In this document: in pieces, positions 8,682 through 19,389 of the stretch | Layout: the number at the start of each line of letters is the position of its first letter | How positions within the stretch are numbered: the first letter of the stretch is position 1 | NCBI RefSeq assembly: GCF_001482305.1 | Contig: NZ_LOHP01000063.1 | Coordinates: 1 to 64,000 of the forward strand | Reading direction: 5' to 3' | Origin: Leucobacter sp. G161 | GTDB lineage: Bacteria; Actinomycetota; Actinomycetes; Actinomycetales; Microbacteriaceae | DNA length: 64,000 nucleotides | Translations under genes and position numbers: made by a program | Notes under the pieces: model-generated | Told to the model about the DNA's origin: nothing | What the model saw: the letters and a program-made list of their open reading frames with translations, nothing else | Database searches by the model: none

Positions 8682-9476
8682 ATGACACTCGAAGCAACAC
8701 GCACCACCACGACGCAGCTGGGGGAGCCCGCTGGGCAGTCCCAGACCGGAACCGACGCGCTCGCCGCGGGTGACGGCGGGCCAGAACCGCGCTCGGCGCG
8801 CATCGGTCAGAAGCTCAACTGGCTCCGCGCCGGCGTGCTCGGCGCGAACGACGGCATCGTCTCCGTCGCCGGCGTCGTCATCGGCGTCGCCGCGGCCACC
8901 CCGGGCAACACTGTCGCGGTCGCGACCGCTGGTGTTGCCGCGCTCGTCGCCGGCGCCTTCTCGATGGCCGGCGGCGAATACGTCTCAGTGAGCACACAGC
9001 GCGACACCGAGAAGGCGCTCATCGACCAGAAACGCCGCTCGCTCGCCGAACAGCCAGCGGTTGAGCTGCGCGGCCTCGCCGGGTTCTACCGCAGGCGCGG
9101 GGTGTCCGCGGCTCTCGCGACGCAGGTCGCCGAGGAGCTCAGCGCCCACGACGCACTTGCCGCACACGCTGAGGTCGAACTCGGCATCGACCCTGATGAG
9201 TACACGAGCCCGTGGGCAGCAGCGATCTCCTCGTTCGTCGCGTTCACGGTCGGCGGGCTGTTGCCGCTCATCATGATCCTGCTTCCGCTCGGCGCTGGTC
9301 GTATCCCGGCAGCGGGCCTCGCGGTGCTCGTTGGGCTCGTGCTCACCGGGTGGATCTCGGCCAAGCTCGGCGAGGCGCCACGGGCGCGTGCCGTCTTGCG
9401 GAACGTGCTTATGGGTGGCGCGACGATGATCGCGACCTACCTCATCGGATTGCTGTTCGGCGTCGCCGTCGGATAG
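8682..9476 (+). CDS. VIT/CCC1-family Fe/Mn transporter
   Basis: A 264-residue membrane protein of the vacuolar-iron-transporter family, which moves Fe(II) or Mn(II) out of the cytoplasm in exchange for protons. The family motif GANDGIVSVAGVVIGVAAA is at about residues 55-73, followed by GAFSMAGGEYVSVSTQRD. A charged helical metal-binding hairpin spans about 105-165 (many E/D/H), and three membrane helices close the protein. GGGGGAAGGGG precedes the ATG. The two upstream iron boxes suggest control by a DtxR/IdeR regulator, matching an iron-detoxification role. Confidence 0.88.
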   Translation: MTLEATRTTTTQLGEPAGQSQTGTDALAAGDGGPEPRSARIGQKLNWLRAGVLGANDGIVSVAGVVIGVAAATPGNTVAVATAGVAALVAGAFSMAGGEYVSVSTQRDTEKALIDQKRRSLAEQPAVELRGLAGFYRRRGVSAALATQVAEELSAHDALAAHAEVELGIDPDEYTSPWAAAISSFVAFTVGGLLPLIMILLPLGAGRIPAAGLAVLVGLVLTGWISAKLGEAPRARAVLRNVLMGGATMIATYLIGLLFGVAVG

Positions 9477-9490
9477 CTAGGCTGGGGGGC

Positions 9491-10405
<915 letters not shown>

Positions 10406-10411
10406 GAACTG

Positions 10412-10435
10412 GCTGCGCTGCTGCGCTGCTGCGCT
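10412..10435. repeat. 8-bp tandem repeat after menB
   Basis: Three perfect copies of GCTGCGCT begin 7 bases after the menB stop codon, followed by a degenerate fourth. Confidence 0.7.
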
Positions 10436-10487
10436 GCCGCGCCGCGGGGTCACGACGGAGGCCCGTTGCGCTCTGCCCAGCAACCCG

Positions 10488-10550
10488 GCCCCGTTTTTCC
10501 GTTCTGAGCCTTATACGGCCTGTGTAAGGCACAGAACGAAAAACTGGGGC
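10488..10550. repeat. Hairpin repeat, family 2, copy 1
   Basis: Long imperfect hairpin. GCCCC-TTTTTC-GTTCTG-GCCTTA pairs with TAAGGC-CAGAAC-GAAAAA-GGGGC around a short loop. It is 83 bases after menB and could also end its transcript. It shares its outline and CTGAGCCT core with the element at 11168-11231. Confidence 0.7.
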
Positions 10551-10648
10551 TCGGAAGGATACTGGGGCGGGTCAGTTGGGGCCGCAAACTGATATGAGGG
10601 GTTCTTCACGGTTGAGCGTGTAGGCCTCGGCAAGCAGGAGCGCCGAAC

Positions 10649-10725
10649 AGACATGCCCTGAGCAAAGTCAGGGTGTTTTCGCTGCTGATCAATCCTGACT
10701 TCGCTGAGGACATGTCTTCTGAGCG
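10649..10725. repeat. Palindromic repeat, family 1, copy A
   Basis: The 69-base palindromic part begins AGACATG and ends CATGTCT, with inner arms around AAAGTCAGG and CCTGACTT and a TGAGCG tail. It is related to copies at 35618 and 54849 and has the same length. Confidence 0.75.
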
Positions 10726-11167
10726 CTATTCAGGGGCGTTCTTTGCTGTGCAGGTGTAGCAGCCGTGGTGAGCGGGAGGGCTTCACAGTGGACCCAGCGG
10801 GCCGGAGGAAACCGCTCAGCGCAATCGGGCGCCGCCAGCTGCTCGCCGGCAGTGGGAGCCCCGCAGCGCTCAGACCCGGGCCACCCGGCTTCACCGCGGG
10901 AACGCGACGCACCTGCTGGCATCTGTGCGCGGAGCTGCCGCGGGCGCTTCGCGCCCGTGCCGTGGAGGGCAGGCGGGCCCGGGTCGCGCGCATGTCGCAG
11001 TAGTCGAGACGCGTTCGTCGGGCCTGGTGGTTATGGCCTTCCGGTGGTTCCAGAAATGCCTCACTCGCCACGTCCATTCGCCAGCACCGGGAGCCCCCAC
11101 ACCCCGAATGTGAAGAGCCACATGCGATTGGGGGCGAGCGTCCGGCACCGCCCATCGCACCTGCTCC

Positions 11168-11231
11168 GCCCCGAGTTTTCTTTGCTGAGCCTGATGCAGG
11201 CTGCAAATGCCTCGGAATAGAAAAATGGGGG
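11168..11231. repeat. Hairpin repeat, family 2, copy 2
   Basis: Begins CCCCGAGTTTTC, contains CTGAGCCTGATGCAGGC and ends GAAAAATGGGG. It aligns along its length with copy 1 at 10488-10550, though its own stem is less perfect. It lies about 50 bases upstream of menE. Confidence 0.6.
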
Positions 11232-11280
11232 GTGGGGGAGGGGCGCGCCTCCTTTCACCGGGGCGCGGTACCCTGGATGG

Positions 11281-12525
11281 GTGACCGCACCCCACGTTCT
11301 CCGCACGATTCCGGTTGAGGATCGCGCCTGGCTCATCGCCGCACTCGACGACGCCCTCGCTGGCGGCGCCCCAATTCTTCCGCTCGCTCCCGGGCTCGAC
11401 CCGGGAGACCCCGAGATCGAAGCGATCCGCGCGCTCGCGCTGCCCGAGGGCACCGCGGTGGTGGTGCGCACCTCAGGATCGAGCGGGACGCCCAAAGCCG
11501 TCGCGCTGTCCCGCGACGCGATCGTGGCGAGCGCTGCGGCGACCGCCGAGACCCTCGGTGGGCCCGGCCAGTGGCTGGTCGCCCTCCCGACGCAGCTGAT
11601 CTCGGGACTGCAGATGCTCGTGCGCAGCGCCGCCAGCGGCATCGAGCCCGTGTTCGCGCCCGCGGGTGCCGACGCGCGTGCGCTGCTCGACGCGGCGGAT
11701 CAGCTTGCGCACGACCGGCGCTACGTGTCGCTCGTACCTGTGCAGCTCGCCCGGCTGCTCGATGTCGCCGAAGCCGACGAGGACGCGGCAGAGACGCTCC
11801 GCCGCTTCGACGCAGTGCTCGTCGGCGGGCAGGCGGTGTCGCTCGAACTGCGCCGCCGCGCCCACGCCCTCGGCGTGAGCCTGCGCCGGTCGTACGGTAT
11901 GACCGAGACGGCGGGCGGCTGCGTGTACGACGGCGTCGAGATCGGGGACACGCTCGTGCGTATCCGCGGCGGCGAGGTGCAGCTGGCTGGGCCGACGCTC
12001 GCGCTCGGATACCTCGGCGACGACGCGCAGACCAACGACCGGTTCGTGGTCGAGCCCGACCGCGATGGTGTGCCAGTGCGCTGGTATCGCACCGGCGATG
12101 CTGGCGAACTGCTGGGCGGCATGCTCACGGTGACCGGGCGGCTCGATCGCGTCGTGATCTCGGGCGGGGTGAACGTGTCGCTCGACGAAATCGAGCGCGT
12201 CGCCCGCGAGTATGCCGGGTGGGAGAGCGCGGTCGCGCTCGCCACCGATCACCCGGAGTGGGGATCCCGCCCTGGGCTCGTCGTCGAAACGACGGCGGGC
12301 GCCGCACCGTTCGACGAGGTACGCGAGGGCGTGCGGGCGAGGCTCGGAGCCGCCGCAGCGCCCGAGTGGGCGACCGAGGCCGAGCAGCTGCCGCGCCTCG
12401 CGGGCGGCAAGCCAGACTATGCCGCCATTGACACGTGGATCCGCTCGCTGCGCCAAAGCCTGGTCCAGCTTGGCGGGACTATACGCGACGCAACCCCACC
12501 GGCCGAGAACGAGGAGACAGCGTGA
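11281..12525 (+). CDS. menE: o-Succinylbenzoate-CoA ligase
   Basis: A 414-residue AMP-forming ligase activating o-succinylbenzoate for MenB. The short length, compared with 500+ residues for general acyl-CoA ligases, is typical of actinobacterial MenE. The nucleotide motif RTSGSSGTPKAVALS starts near residue 64, then RRSYGMTETAGGCVYDG, WYRTGDAGEL and GRLDRVVISGGVNVS. The C-terminal lysine motif is LAGGKPDYA. The GTG start has a GGATGG sequence before it. The stop overlaps the menA start (GTGA), indicating translational coupling. Confidence 0.93.
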   Translation: MTAPHVLRTIPVEDRAWLIAALDDALAGGAPILPLAPGLDPGDPEIEAIRALALPEGTAVVVRTSGSSGTPKAVALSRDAIVASAAATAETLGGPGQWLVALPTQLISGLQMLVRSAASGIEPVFAPAGADARALLDAADQLAHDRRYVSLVPVQLARLLDVAEADEDAAETLRRFDAVLVGGQAVSLELRRRAHALGVSLRRSYGMTETAGGCVYDGVEIGDTLVRIRGGEVQLAGPTLALGYLGDDAQTNDRFVVEPDRDGVPVRWYRTGDAGELLGGMLTVTGRLDRVVISGGVNVSLDEIERVAREYAGWESAVALATDHPEWGSRPGLVVETTAGAAPFDEVREGVRARLGAAAAPEWATEAEQLPRLAGGKPDYAAIDTWIRSLRQSLVQLGGTIRDATPPAENEETA

Positions 12526-13475
12526 GCACGAAGAACCCGAAACGATCGGGTAACCCCGCCCTGCGCGCCGTCGCCGACGAGCTGATCGCGGCCGGCGAGA
12601 CCGGCAGAGTGACGTGGCGCGATTGGGTGTCAGGGGCGCGGCTGCGTACGCTGCCGCTCGCGATTGCCCCCGTCGCCGCCGGCGCAGGCATCGCGAACAT
12701 GCTGCACGAGTTCTCGCTTACCCTCTCGTTGCTCGCGCTCGCGGTGGCCCTGCTGCTGCAGATCGGCGTGAACTACGCGAACGCCTACTCCGACGGCATT
12801 CGCGGCACCGACGCGTTTCGGGTCGGCCCTGCCCGGCTCACCGGTTCCGGCAGGGTGAACCCGAAGCGGGTGCTCACCACCGCGCTCGTGTTCTTCGGGC
12901 TCGCAGCGGTCGCTGGAATCACGGCCGTGGTCATCAGCGAACGCTGGTGGTTCCTCGCCGTGGGAGCGGTCGCGATCGTCGCCGCCTGGTTCTACACGGG
13001 CGGTAAGCGCCCGTACGGCTACGCGGGGCTCGGCGAGCTTGTCGTGTTCATCTTCTTCGGGCTCGTCGCGACCGTGGGAACGGTGTGGTTGCAGACCGAG
13101 ATCGCGAACCAGGAAATGTGGGTTGCTGGCGCCGGTGTCGGGCTCTTTGCCGTCGCCGTGCTCATCGTTAACAACCTGCGCGATATCCCGACCGACCGCG
13201 CGGCCGGCAAACGCACGCTCGCGGTGCGGATCGGTGAGCGCTGGACTCGGGTGCTCTACGTCGTGTGCATGGTGCTGCCGTTTGGCGTCCCGCTGCTGTA
13301 CGGCTGGGCATACTCGGGCATGATCCTGGTTTGGTTTGTGCTCGCTGCGGTCATTCCCGCGGTCATCATCACGATCACCGCGCGCACCGCACGCGAGCTC
13401 ATCCTCGTGCTGCAGCTCACGAGCTTTGCGGCGCTTGCCTACGGCGTGCTGCTCGGGATTGCCTTCGCGTTCTGA
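12522..13475 (+). CDS. menA: 1,4-Dihydroxy-2-naphthoate polyprenyltransferase
   Basis: A 317-residue UbiA-family membrane enzyme attaching the isoprenoid tail to the naphthoate head group. The first aspartate-rich motif is NYANAYSDGIRGTD near residues 85-98, and the second, NNLRDIPTD, is near 223-231; about eight hydrophobic helices follow the family pattern. The GTG at 12522 overlaps the menE stop by 4 bases. The last 37 bases overlap the end of the oppositely oriented acyltransferase gene. Confidence 0.94.
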   Translation: MSTKNPKRSGNPALRAVADELIAAGETGRVTWRDWVSGARLRTLPLAIAPVAAGAGIANMLHEFSLTLSLLALAVALLLQIGVNYANAYSDGIRGTDAFRVGPARLTGSGRVNPKRVLTTALVFFGLAAVAGITAVVISERWWFLAVGAVAIVAAWFYTGGKRPYGYAGLGELVVFIFFGLVATVGTVWLQTEIANQEMWVAGAGVGLFAVAVLIVNNLRDIPTDRAAGKRTLAVRIGERWTRVLYVVCMVLPFGVPLLYGWAYSGMILVWFVLAAVIPAVIITITARTARELILVLQLTSFAALAYGVLLGIAFAF

Positions 13476-14755
13476 CGCCACTCGCAGCTCGTGAGGAGCG
13501 CGGCCGCGAGGAGCGCTGACCCGGCGATCCACGCCCAGACGGCTCCCGTGCCCGCGAGGATGACGAGGACGCCGGCGCCACCCGTGAGGGCCGCTGCCGC
13601 GGCGCGAGCGGGCGACGGGGTGGCCGCGGTGCGCACCCAGGCGAGGGCCCGTCGCTCGAGCCGGCACGCGCCGAGCACGGTGAGCGTCACGACAACCGCC
13701 ACCGCGGCGAGCCAGGCCGGGCGTGACAGCCACCATTCGCTGCCGAGCGGCAGCGGGAGCGTGCCGCCGAGTGCGCCAGTCGCGGTGAGCAGCAGGCCAG
13801 CGAGCAGCACCGTCACCGGCATGTGCCACGAGTAAATCGTCATCGACCGCGCATTCAGGGCCTGCGCAATATCCCGCACTGCTGGCACGCTCGCGAGGCG
13901 TGCAAGGTGCGGCCTGAGCGCGGCGAACACCGCGAGCTGCACGACCCCGAGCAGCGCGAGCACAGCGGTGGGCGGGTTCAACGCCTCGAAAAGGTTTGCC
14001 GGTGAAGCCCCCACCGCGATGAGCGCGGCGCCACAGCCGAGCGAGGCAAGCGCGAGCCGGGGCCCTGGCACGATGCCGTCGGAGAGGAAGAACCCGAGCT
14101 GCTGCACGAACAGCCACACGAGCAGCAGATTCGCGAAGCCGATCGCGTCGACACCGGTGACAAAGCGTAGGCCATCGACGAGCAGGATTCCGACGCCGAG
14201 CAGCGCGAGCGTGGTTCGCGGGGCGCGCTCGTGCAGCGTGAGCAGGGCCGGGACGAGCGCGGAGCACAGCACGTACACGCCGAGGAACCAGAGGGGCTGA
14301 CTCATCCGCCAGCCCGCGGTAGCGACGATCGAGGGGTCCACCCCGCTGAGCGTGAGCACGCCGAGCACGAGTGTCGTTGCCCCCGCTGCGAGGAGCGGTA
14401 TCGGGAGGAGCCTGCCGAGCCTGGAGGCGACGTAGCCGGGCGCGGTCACCCCGCGGCCACGCTGTCTGCGGTAGTGGGTCGCCGAAGCGAAGCCGCCTGC
14501 GATGAAGAACAGTGGCATCATCTGGGCAAACCACGAGAACACGGTGAAGCCATCCCACGGTTCAAGCGCGTTCTCGAGCACGGCCTTGCCGCCCTGCACG
14601 CTCACGCCGACCATGAGCGCGTGCACGACGACGACCGCGATGAGGGAGGCGGCGCGCACGAGATCCACCGCGGCGTCCCGGGTGCCGGTACTCGCACGCG
14701 GTGTGCGGCCAGACGAGGCGGCAGACGGCGCGGATGGGGAGCTGATGAGCGACAT
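13439..14755 (-). CDS. Acyltransferase-3 family membrane protein
   Basis: A 438-residue integral membrane protein of the acyltransferase-3 group, which O-acylates cell-surface sugars or lipids. It opens with RDAAVDLVRAASLIAVVVVH, carrying the family's conserved Arg and the His at the end of helix 1. QMMPLFFIAGGFAS, QPLWFLGVYVL and ARSMTIYSWHMPV follow, with about ten hydrophobic helices. I start at 14755 because GGAAGGA precedes that ATG; a frame to 14800 lacks such a site. The acceptor is unknown. Its 3' end overlaps menA by 37 bases on the other strand. Confidence 0.8.
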   Translation of the reverse strand: MSLISSPSAPSAASSGRTPRASTGTRDAAVDLVRAASLIAVVVVHALMVGVSVQGGKAVLENALEPWDGFTVFSWFAQMMPLFFIAGGFASATHYRRQRGRGVTAPGYVASRLGRLLPIPLLAAGATTLVLGVLTLSGVDPSIVATAGWRMSQPLWFLGVYVLCSALVPALLTLHERAPRTTLALLGVGILLVDGLRFVTGVDAIGFANLLLVWLFVQQLGFFLSDGIVPGPRLALASLGCGAALIAVGASPANLFEALNPPTAVLALLGVVQLAVFAALRPHLARLASVPAVRDIAQALNARSMTIYSWHMPVTVLLAGLLLTATGALGGTLPLPLGSEWWLSRPAWLAAVAVVVTLTVLGACRLERRALAWVRTAATPSPARAAAAALTGGAGVLVILAGTGAVWAWIAGSALLAAALLTSCEWRQNAKAIPSSTP

Positions 14756-14964
14756 AGTGGATCCTTCCGGGTGGAACACCAGCATCTCGGCATGGAGCAC
14801 TGTGGCGCGTCACCTTCAGGAGCGAATCCCTACCCCTACCGGGGGACTACGCGGGGATCTCACGGCCGGGACGCGCCGGTCGCGCAAAATAAACCTTGCG
14901 CCGGTTCGATCAGAACGGATAGGGTGACTTCTTGGAATCCCCACGACCCGGAAAGGAGCAGTTC

Positions 14965-15027
14965 ATGACTCGCGTCATCGCATTCACAGCAGCTGCTCGT
15001 CCGGGCAGCGCGCTGACCGGACATTAG
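14965..15027 (+). CDS. Candidate 20-residue leader peptide
   Basis: A short frame encodes [27 protein letters not shown] sits 7 bases before its ATG, the best ribosome site in the 345-base gap between the acyltransferase and the exporter genes. It ends 73 bases before the exporter start, which itself has only a weak site (AGGGA). The arrangement resembles attenuator peptides that tune transporter genes by ribosome stalling. That role is inference; it could also be a non-functional short frame. Confidence 0.4.
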   Translation: MTRVIAFTAAARPGSALTGH

Positions 15028-15100
15028 TTCTGGGCCATTTTCGGCCTGCTCTTCCATCACCGCACTCGCGCCACTGGCGCAATCCTCTCGTTTAGGGATC

Positions 15101-16993
15101 ATGTCTTCCTCATCTTCAGTATCACTGTCGTTGCCCCGGGCACTCGGCAGGCTCATCCCGTTCGCCAAGCCCGCCAAGTGGTGGCTGCTTGCGGGCCTCA
15201 TCGTCGCGCTCGCCGGATCCGTCGCGAGCCTCATCATCCCCATCGTGCTGCAGGAGGTCGTTGACGGCCCGCTCCGCACGGGAGATCGCACCGCGATCCT
15301 CTGGGGCGTCGCTGCCGTGCTCGGGCTCGGCATCGCCGAAGCACTCTTCATCTTCCTGCGCCGCCGCTTCGTGCTGCGCCCCATGACCGAGGTCGAGTTC
15401 ACGATCCGGCAAACCTTCTACGAGCGGCTGCAGCGCCTCCCCGTCGCGTTCCACGACCGGTGGCAGTCGGGGCAGCTACTCAGCCGCATGATGCAGGACA
15501 TCGGGCTGATTCGCCGCTGGCTCACCTTCGGCCTCATCATGCTCATCGTGAACGTCCTCACCATGCTCATCGGCATTGGGCTGTTGTTCCGCTGGCACTG
15601 GGTACTCGGCACCGTGTTCTTCGTCTGCTCGCTCCCCATCTGGGTCGTCGGCTACCGCTTCGAACAGAAGTACGGTGCGCTGTCGCGCAAGAGCCAAGAC
15701 CAGTCAGGCGATCTCGCGACCGCGGTCGAGGAGAGCGTGCACGGCATCCGCGTGCTCAAAGCATTCGGTCGCGGCGGGCACTCGCTCGCGAACTTCCGTA
15801 AGCAGGCCGAGACGCTGCGCGGCACCGAGATGGGCAAGGCCCGCGAGGTCGGGATCATGTGGTTCTGGTACGACCTCGTACCGTTCCTCGCGCTCGCCGC
15901 ATGCCTCTTCACCGGCATCGTCCTCGCCGCGATGGGACAGCTCACCGTTGGCGAGCTCTTCGGCTTCTTCGCGCTCGCCGCCGCGGTGCGCTGGCCAATG
16001 AACTCGCTCGGCTTCCTGTTCTCCTTCCTCATCGACGCGCGCACCGCGACCGATCGCGTGTTCGAGGTCTTCGATGCCGAGATCACGATCACGGACCCGG
16101 AGCACCCGCGCACCGTCGAAGAGCCACGCGGCGAGCTCGCGTTCCGCGGCGTGCACTTCCGCTTCCCCGATGCGCGCGAGCACGAACGTGATCTCGTCGA
16201 CGGCCTCGACCTCGTGCTGCGTCCAGGCGAGACGATGGCGCTGGTTGGCGCGACCGGCTCGGGCAAGACGACACTCACCGCACTGCCGACCCGGCTGTAC
16301 GACGTGACCGCCGGCGCCGTCGAACTCGACGGCGTTGACGTCCGAGACCTCACACTCGAGGAGCTTCGGGGCCGCATCGGCGTCGCGTTTGAGGATCCGA
16401 TCCTGTTCTCGGCAAGCGTGCGCGAGAACGTGCTGCTCGGGCGTGAAGACCTCGACCCTGAGAGTGCCGAGGCGGATCGCGTGATCCGCGAGGCGATCGA
16501 TGTCGCGCAGGCGCACTTCGCCTACGACCTGCCCGAGGGGCTGAACACCGAAGTGGGTGAAGAGGGTATGAGCCTCTCCGGTGGCCAGCGACAGCGGCTC
16601 GCGCTCGCGCGCGTTGTCGCCGCGGGACCAGACGTGCTCGTGCTCGACGATCCACTGTCCGCGCTCGACGTCGACACCGAGGCGCTCGCGGAAGCCGCGC
16701 TTCGACGCGTGCTCGCAACCACGACCGCCCTCATCGTCGCGCACCGACCCTCGACCGTGTCGATGGCCGACCGCGTCGCCGTGATGGAGCGCGGCCGCGT
16801 CACCGCAGTCGGTACGCACAGCGAGCTGCTCCGCACGAGCGATCACTACCGCTACCTCATTTCCTCGCTCGAGCCAGGCGAGGAGGCTCCCGCCGCCGCC
16901 GATCCGGCAGTCGGCAGCCCGGTGGCCGGCGGCCCGCCACACCCCACAGATACCCCTGACACCACGACCAGCACCGAGGAGGTGGCACGATGA
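15101..16993 (+). CDS. ABC exporter half-transporter, degenerate-site subunit
   Basis: A 630-residue fusion of a six-helix permease (about residues 1-325) and an ATPase domain. Walker [10 protein letters not shown] is near 383, the signature [14 protein letters not shown] near 491, and the H-loop is IVAHRPST. Walker B reads [12 protein letters not shown], so the usual catalytic glutamate after it is aspartate. The following gene overlaps by 4 bases (ATGA) and supplies the complementary subunit, so the two should form a heterodimeric drug/lipid exporter of the TmrAB/BmrCD type. A small-peptide frame lies upstream. The C-terminal tail is P/T-rich and probably disordered. Confidence 0.9.
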   Translation: MSSSSSVSLSLPRALGRLIPFAKPAKWWLLAGLIVALAGSVASLIIPIVLQEVVDGPLRTGDRTAILWGVAAVLGLGIAEALFIFLRRRFVLRPMTEVEFTIRQTFYERLQRLPVAFHDRWQSGQLLSRMMQDIGLIRRWLTFGLIMLIVNVLTMLIGIGLLFRWHWVLGTVFFVCSLPIWVVGYRFEQKYGALSRKSQDQSGDLATAVEESVHGIRVLKAFGRGGHSLANFRKQAETLRGTEMGKAREVGIMWFWYDLVPFLALAACLFTGIVLAAMGQLTVGELFGFFALAAAVRWPMNSLGFLFSFLIDARTATDRVFEVFDAEITITDPEHPRTVEEPRGELAFRGVHFRFPDAREHERDLVDGLDLVLRPGETMALVGATGSGKTTLTALPTRLYDVTAGAVELDGVDVRDLTLEELRGRIGVAFEDPILFSASVRENVLLGREDLDPESAEADRVIREAIDVAQAHFAYDLPEGLNTEVGEEGMSLSGGQRQRLALARVVAAGPDVLVLDDPLSALDVDTEALAEAALRRVLATTTALIVAHRPSTVSMADRVAVMERGRVTAVGTHSELLRTSDHYRYLISSLEPGEEAPAAADPAVGSPVAGGPPHPTDTPDTTTSTEEVAR

Positions 16994-18816
16994 GTTCCGA
17001 GAGCGTGCGCGGCACGCGCGGCGAAGACCGCAGCAACTACACCCGCGAGGAGAGCCGTGCCATCAGGCAGCGGTCGCTCAGGCTCCTCGGCTCACTGCTG
17101 AAGCCGCTCCGCCGGCTCATCATTCTCACCGCTGGCGTCGTCGTCATTTCCGCGTTGTTCCGCGCAATCGGGCCGTCGCTCATCGCGTTCGGCATCGACG
17201 AGGCGCTGCCGCGTGCCGTGAACCACGGCGACTGGGGGCCGGCGATCGGTATCTCGCTCGCCTACCTCGCGATCGGCGGCGGGGGTGCCGCGCTGGTCGG
17301 CTGGTACGTCGTGCTCATCGCGAAGCTCACGCAGGCAGTCATGCTTGAGCTGCGGCTGCGCATCTTCCGGCACACGCAGCGACTCAGCCTTGAATTCCAC
17401 GAGGGCTACACGTCTGGCCGCATCATCTCGCGCCAGACGAGTGATCTCGAGTCGATCCAGGAGCTGCTCTCTGGCAGCCTCTCGGAGCTCATCGACGCGG
17501 TGCTACTTGGGACGTTCACGCTCATCGCACTGTTCCTCATCGACTGGCGCAGCGGCGTGCTGCTGGTCTGTATGGGCGTGCCGCTGGCGCTGCTCATGTG
17601 GTGGTTCGTCATCGAATCCCAGAAGGGGTTCCGCGCGACCCGCACCGTCTCCGCACGGCTCATCGTGCAGTTCGTTGAGACGATGACCGGCATCCGTGCC
17701 GTCCAGGCGTTCCGCCGTGAGAAGCGCAACGACAAGGCGTTCGCGAAGGTGTCTGACGACTACCGTCGCGCGAACCTGCGCGTCGTCAACCTCTTCGGCG
17801 TGCTCGATCCCGGCCTGGTGCTGCTCGGTAACATCACCGTCGCGCTCGTGCTGCTCTGGGGCGCCTTCCGAGTGACCGACAATGCGCTCGCGGTGGGTGT
17901 GCTGCTCGCGGCCGTGCTGCACGTGCGCAACTTCTTCGGACCGCTCGAGGACATTGCGATGTTCCTGAACTCGTACCAGTCGGCCGTCGCGGCACTCGAA
18001 AAGGTCTCGGGTGTGCTCGAGGAGGAGCCGACGGTGCAGGATCCGGAGCGTCCGGTCGCCCTGGCCGCAGCGCGCGGTGCGCTGCGCTTCACCGACGTGA
18101 GCTTCCGCTACGGTGGCGCCGACGACCCACGGGTCGTGCTCGACGACTGCAACCTCGACATCCCAGCGGGGCAGACAATCGCGCTCGTCGGCACCACGGG
18201 TGCAGGCAAGTCGACGCTCGCGAAGCTCGTCGCCAGGTTCTACGACCCAACCGAGGGCAGGCTCACGCTCGACGGCATCGACCTGCGCGAACTCGACCCC
18301 GCCGACATGCGGCGCGCGATCGTGATGGTCACGCAGGAGGCCTACCTCTTTAGTGGCACTGTCGCGGAGAACATCGCGCTCGGGGAGCCCGACGCGACGC
18401 CCGAGCAGATCCGTGCGGCGGCCGTCGCCGTGGGTGCCGACGAGTTCATCTCGGCGCTGCCCGACGGCTACGACACTGACGTGAACAAGCGTGGTGGGCG
18501 CGTGTCCGCCGGGCAGCGCCAGCTCATCTCGTTCGCGCGCGCGTTCCTCGCGGACCCCGCAGTGCTCATCCTCGACGAGGCCACCGCCTCACTCGACCTA
18601 CCGAGCGAGCGACTTGTGCAGGATGCGCTGCAGACGCTCCTCGCCGACCGTACCGCGATCATCATCGCGCACCGGTTGTCGACAGTGGCCATTGCTGATC
18701 GCGTGCTCGTCATGGAGCACGGTCGCGTCGTGGAAGACGGGACTCCAGCTGAGCTCATCGCCGCCGGCGGCCGCTTCGCAGGTCTCCACGCGGCCTGGGA
18801 GGACTCGCTGGCGTAG
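16990..18816 (+). CDS. ABC exporter half-transporter, catalytic subunit
   Basis: A 608-residue permease-ATPase fusion. Walker [10 protein letters not shown] is near residue 401, Walker [13 protein letters not shown] with the normal glutamate near 523, and the H-loop is IIAHRLST. The signature is [14 protein letters not shown] instead of LSGGQ. In heterodimers the degenerate ATP site is formed by Walker A/B of one subunit and the signature of the other. The aspartate in the upstream partner and the altered signature here fall in the same composite site, as expected. Substrate unknown. Confidence 0.9.
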   Translation: MSSESVRGTRGEDRSNYTREESRAIRQRSLRLLGSLLKPLRRLIILTAGVVVISALFRAIGPSLIAFGIDEALPRAVNHGDWGPAIGISLAYLAIGGGGAALVGWYVVLIAKLTQAVMLELRLRIFRHTQRLSLEFHEGYTSGRIISRQTSDLESIQELLSGSLSELIDAVLLGTFTLIALFLIDWRSGVLLVCMGVPLALLMWWFVIESQKGFRATRTVSARLIVQFVETMTGIRAVQAFRREKRNDKAFAKVSDDYRRANLRVVNLFGVLDPGLVLLGNITVALVLLWGAFRVTDNALAVGVLLAAVLHVRNFFGPLEDIAMFLNSYQSAVAALEKVSGVLEEEPTVQDPERPVALAAARGALRFTDVSFRYGGADDPRVVLDDCNLDIPAGQTIALVGTTGAGKSTLAKLVARFYDPTEGRLTLDGIDLRELDPADMRRAIVMVTQEAYLFSGTVAENIALGEPDATPEQIRAAAVAVGADEFISALPDGYDTDVNKRGGRVSAGQRQLISFARAFLADPAVLILDEATASLDLPSERLVQDALQTLLADRTAIIIAHRLSTVAIADRVLVMEHGRVVEDGTPAELIAAGGRFAGLHAAWEDSLA

Positions 18817-18825
18817 AGTGGGACC

Positions 18826-19368
18826 GTGCGAAAAGGGTTGGGAGCCGAGCTGCGTGCGCTCGTGACAAGCACGCAGCCTCGGCTACCCTGGCGCCGGATC
18901 GCGCTAGCGGCCATCGGCACAGGGGGAGCGGTCGCGGTACTCGGAGCGCTCGGCTCCTCGATGGATCTCACGCTCCTGTTTCTCGGCTTCGCCCCGAGCT
19001 GCCTGCTCGTGTTCGCGCTGCCCGAGGCGCCTGTCTCGCAGCCGACCGCGGTCGTTGGCGGACACATGGTCTCCGCCGCGATCGGACTCGGCATCGGGGC
19101 GATTCCGCACTCCGGCTGGTGGGATGGTGAGCTCGCCTCAGCGCTCGCCGGCGCGCTCGCGGCTGCCCTGTCGGTTGTCGCGATGCTCGTGCTCCGGGTG
19201 CTGCATCCGCCCGCGGTGGCGAACGCGGTCGTCGTGTGCGTGACGGGGGCCGGCTGGAGCTACCTGTTCGCGCCGGTACTGTTGAGCTCTATCGTGATCG
19301 TGGCTGCGGCGATGATCTGGCACCGCTTCAGCGGCGGAACGTACCCGCACCGGTCGACGATTCGGTAG
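18826..19368 (+). CDS. HPP-family membrane protein
   Basis: A 180-residue integral membrane protein with the eponymous motif HPPAVANAVVV near residue 125. The preceding helices include FLGFAPSCLLVFALPEAPVSQP and VVGGHMVSAAIGLGIGA. The HPP family includes nitrite transporters in cyanobacteria and chloroplasts; other members are uncharacterised. GTG start, 9 bases after the exporter, so probably co-transcribed. Confidence 0.75.
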   Translation: MRKGLGAELRALVTSTQPRLPWRRIALAAIGTGGAVAVLGALGSSMDLTLLFLGFAPSCLLVFALPEAPVSQPTAVVGGHMVSAAIGLGIGAIPHSGWWDGELASALAGALAAALSVVAMLVLRVLHPPAVANAVVVCVTGAGWSYLFAPVLLSSIVIVAAAMIWHRFSGGTYPHRSTIR

Positions 19369-19389
19369 ACCGGACCCGCTCGGCCGCCG

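Larger units (their letters stand above)
10406..11280. other. 875-base non-coding gap with repeats
   Basis: No convincing gene. It holds an 8-bp tandem repeat (GCTGCGCT three times at 10412-10435), two related hairpins (10488-10550 and 11168-11231) and one 77-base palindromic repeat (10649-10725). The stretch 10726-11167 has open frames on both strands, but they are arginine/proline/serine-rich, lack ribosome sites and resemble no family I know. Confidence 0.6.

Noticed and set aside
10730-11220. Open frames of 130-160 codons on both strands in the menB-menE gap
   Set aside because: They are overlapping, Arg/Pro/Ser-rich, without ribosome sites or recognisable motifs, and lie between repeats.
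12630-14558. A 642-codon antisense frame opposite menA and the acyltransferase
   Set aside because: Arg/Ala/Gly/His-rich composition typical of shadow frames in high-GC DNA; both overlapping genes are well supported.
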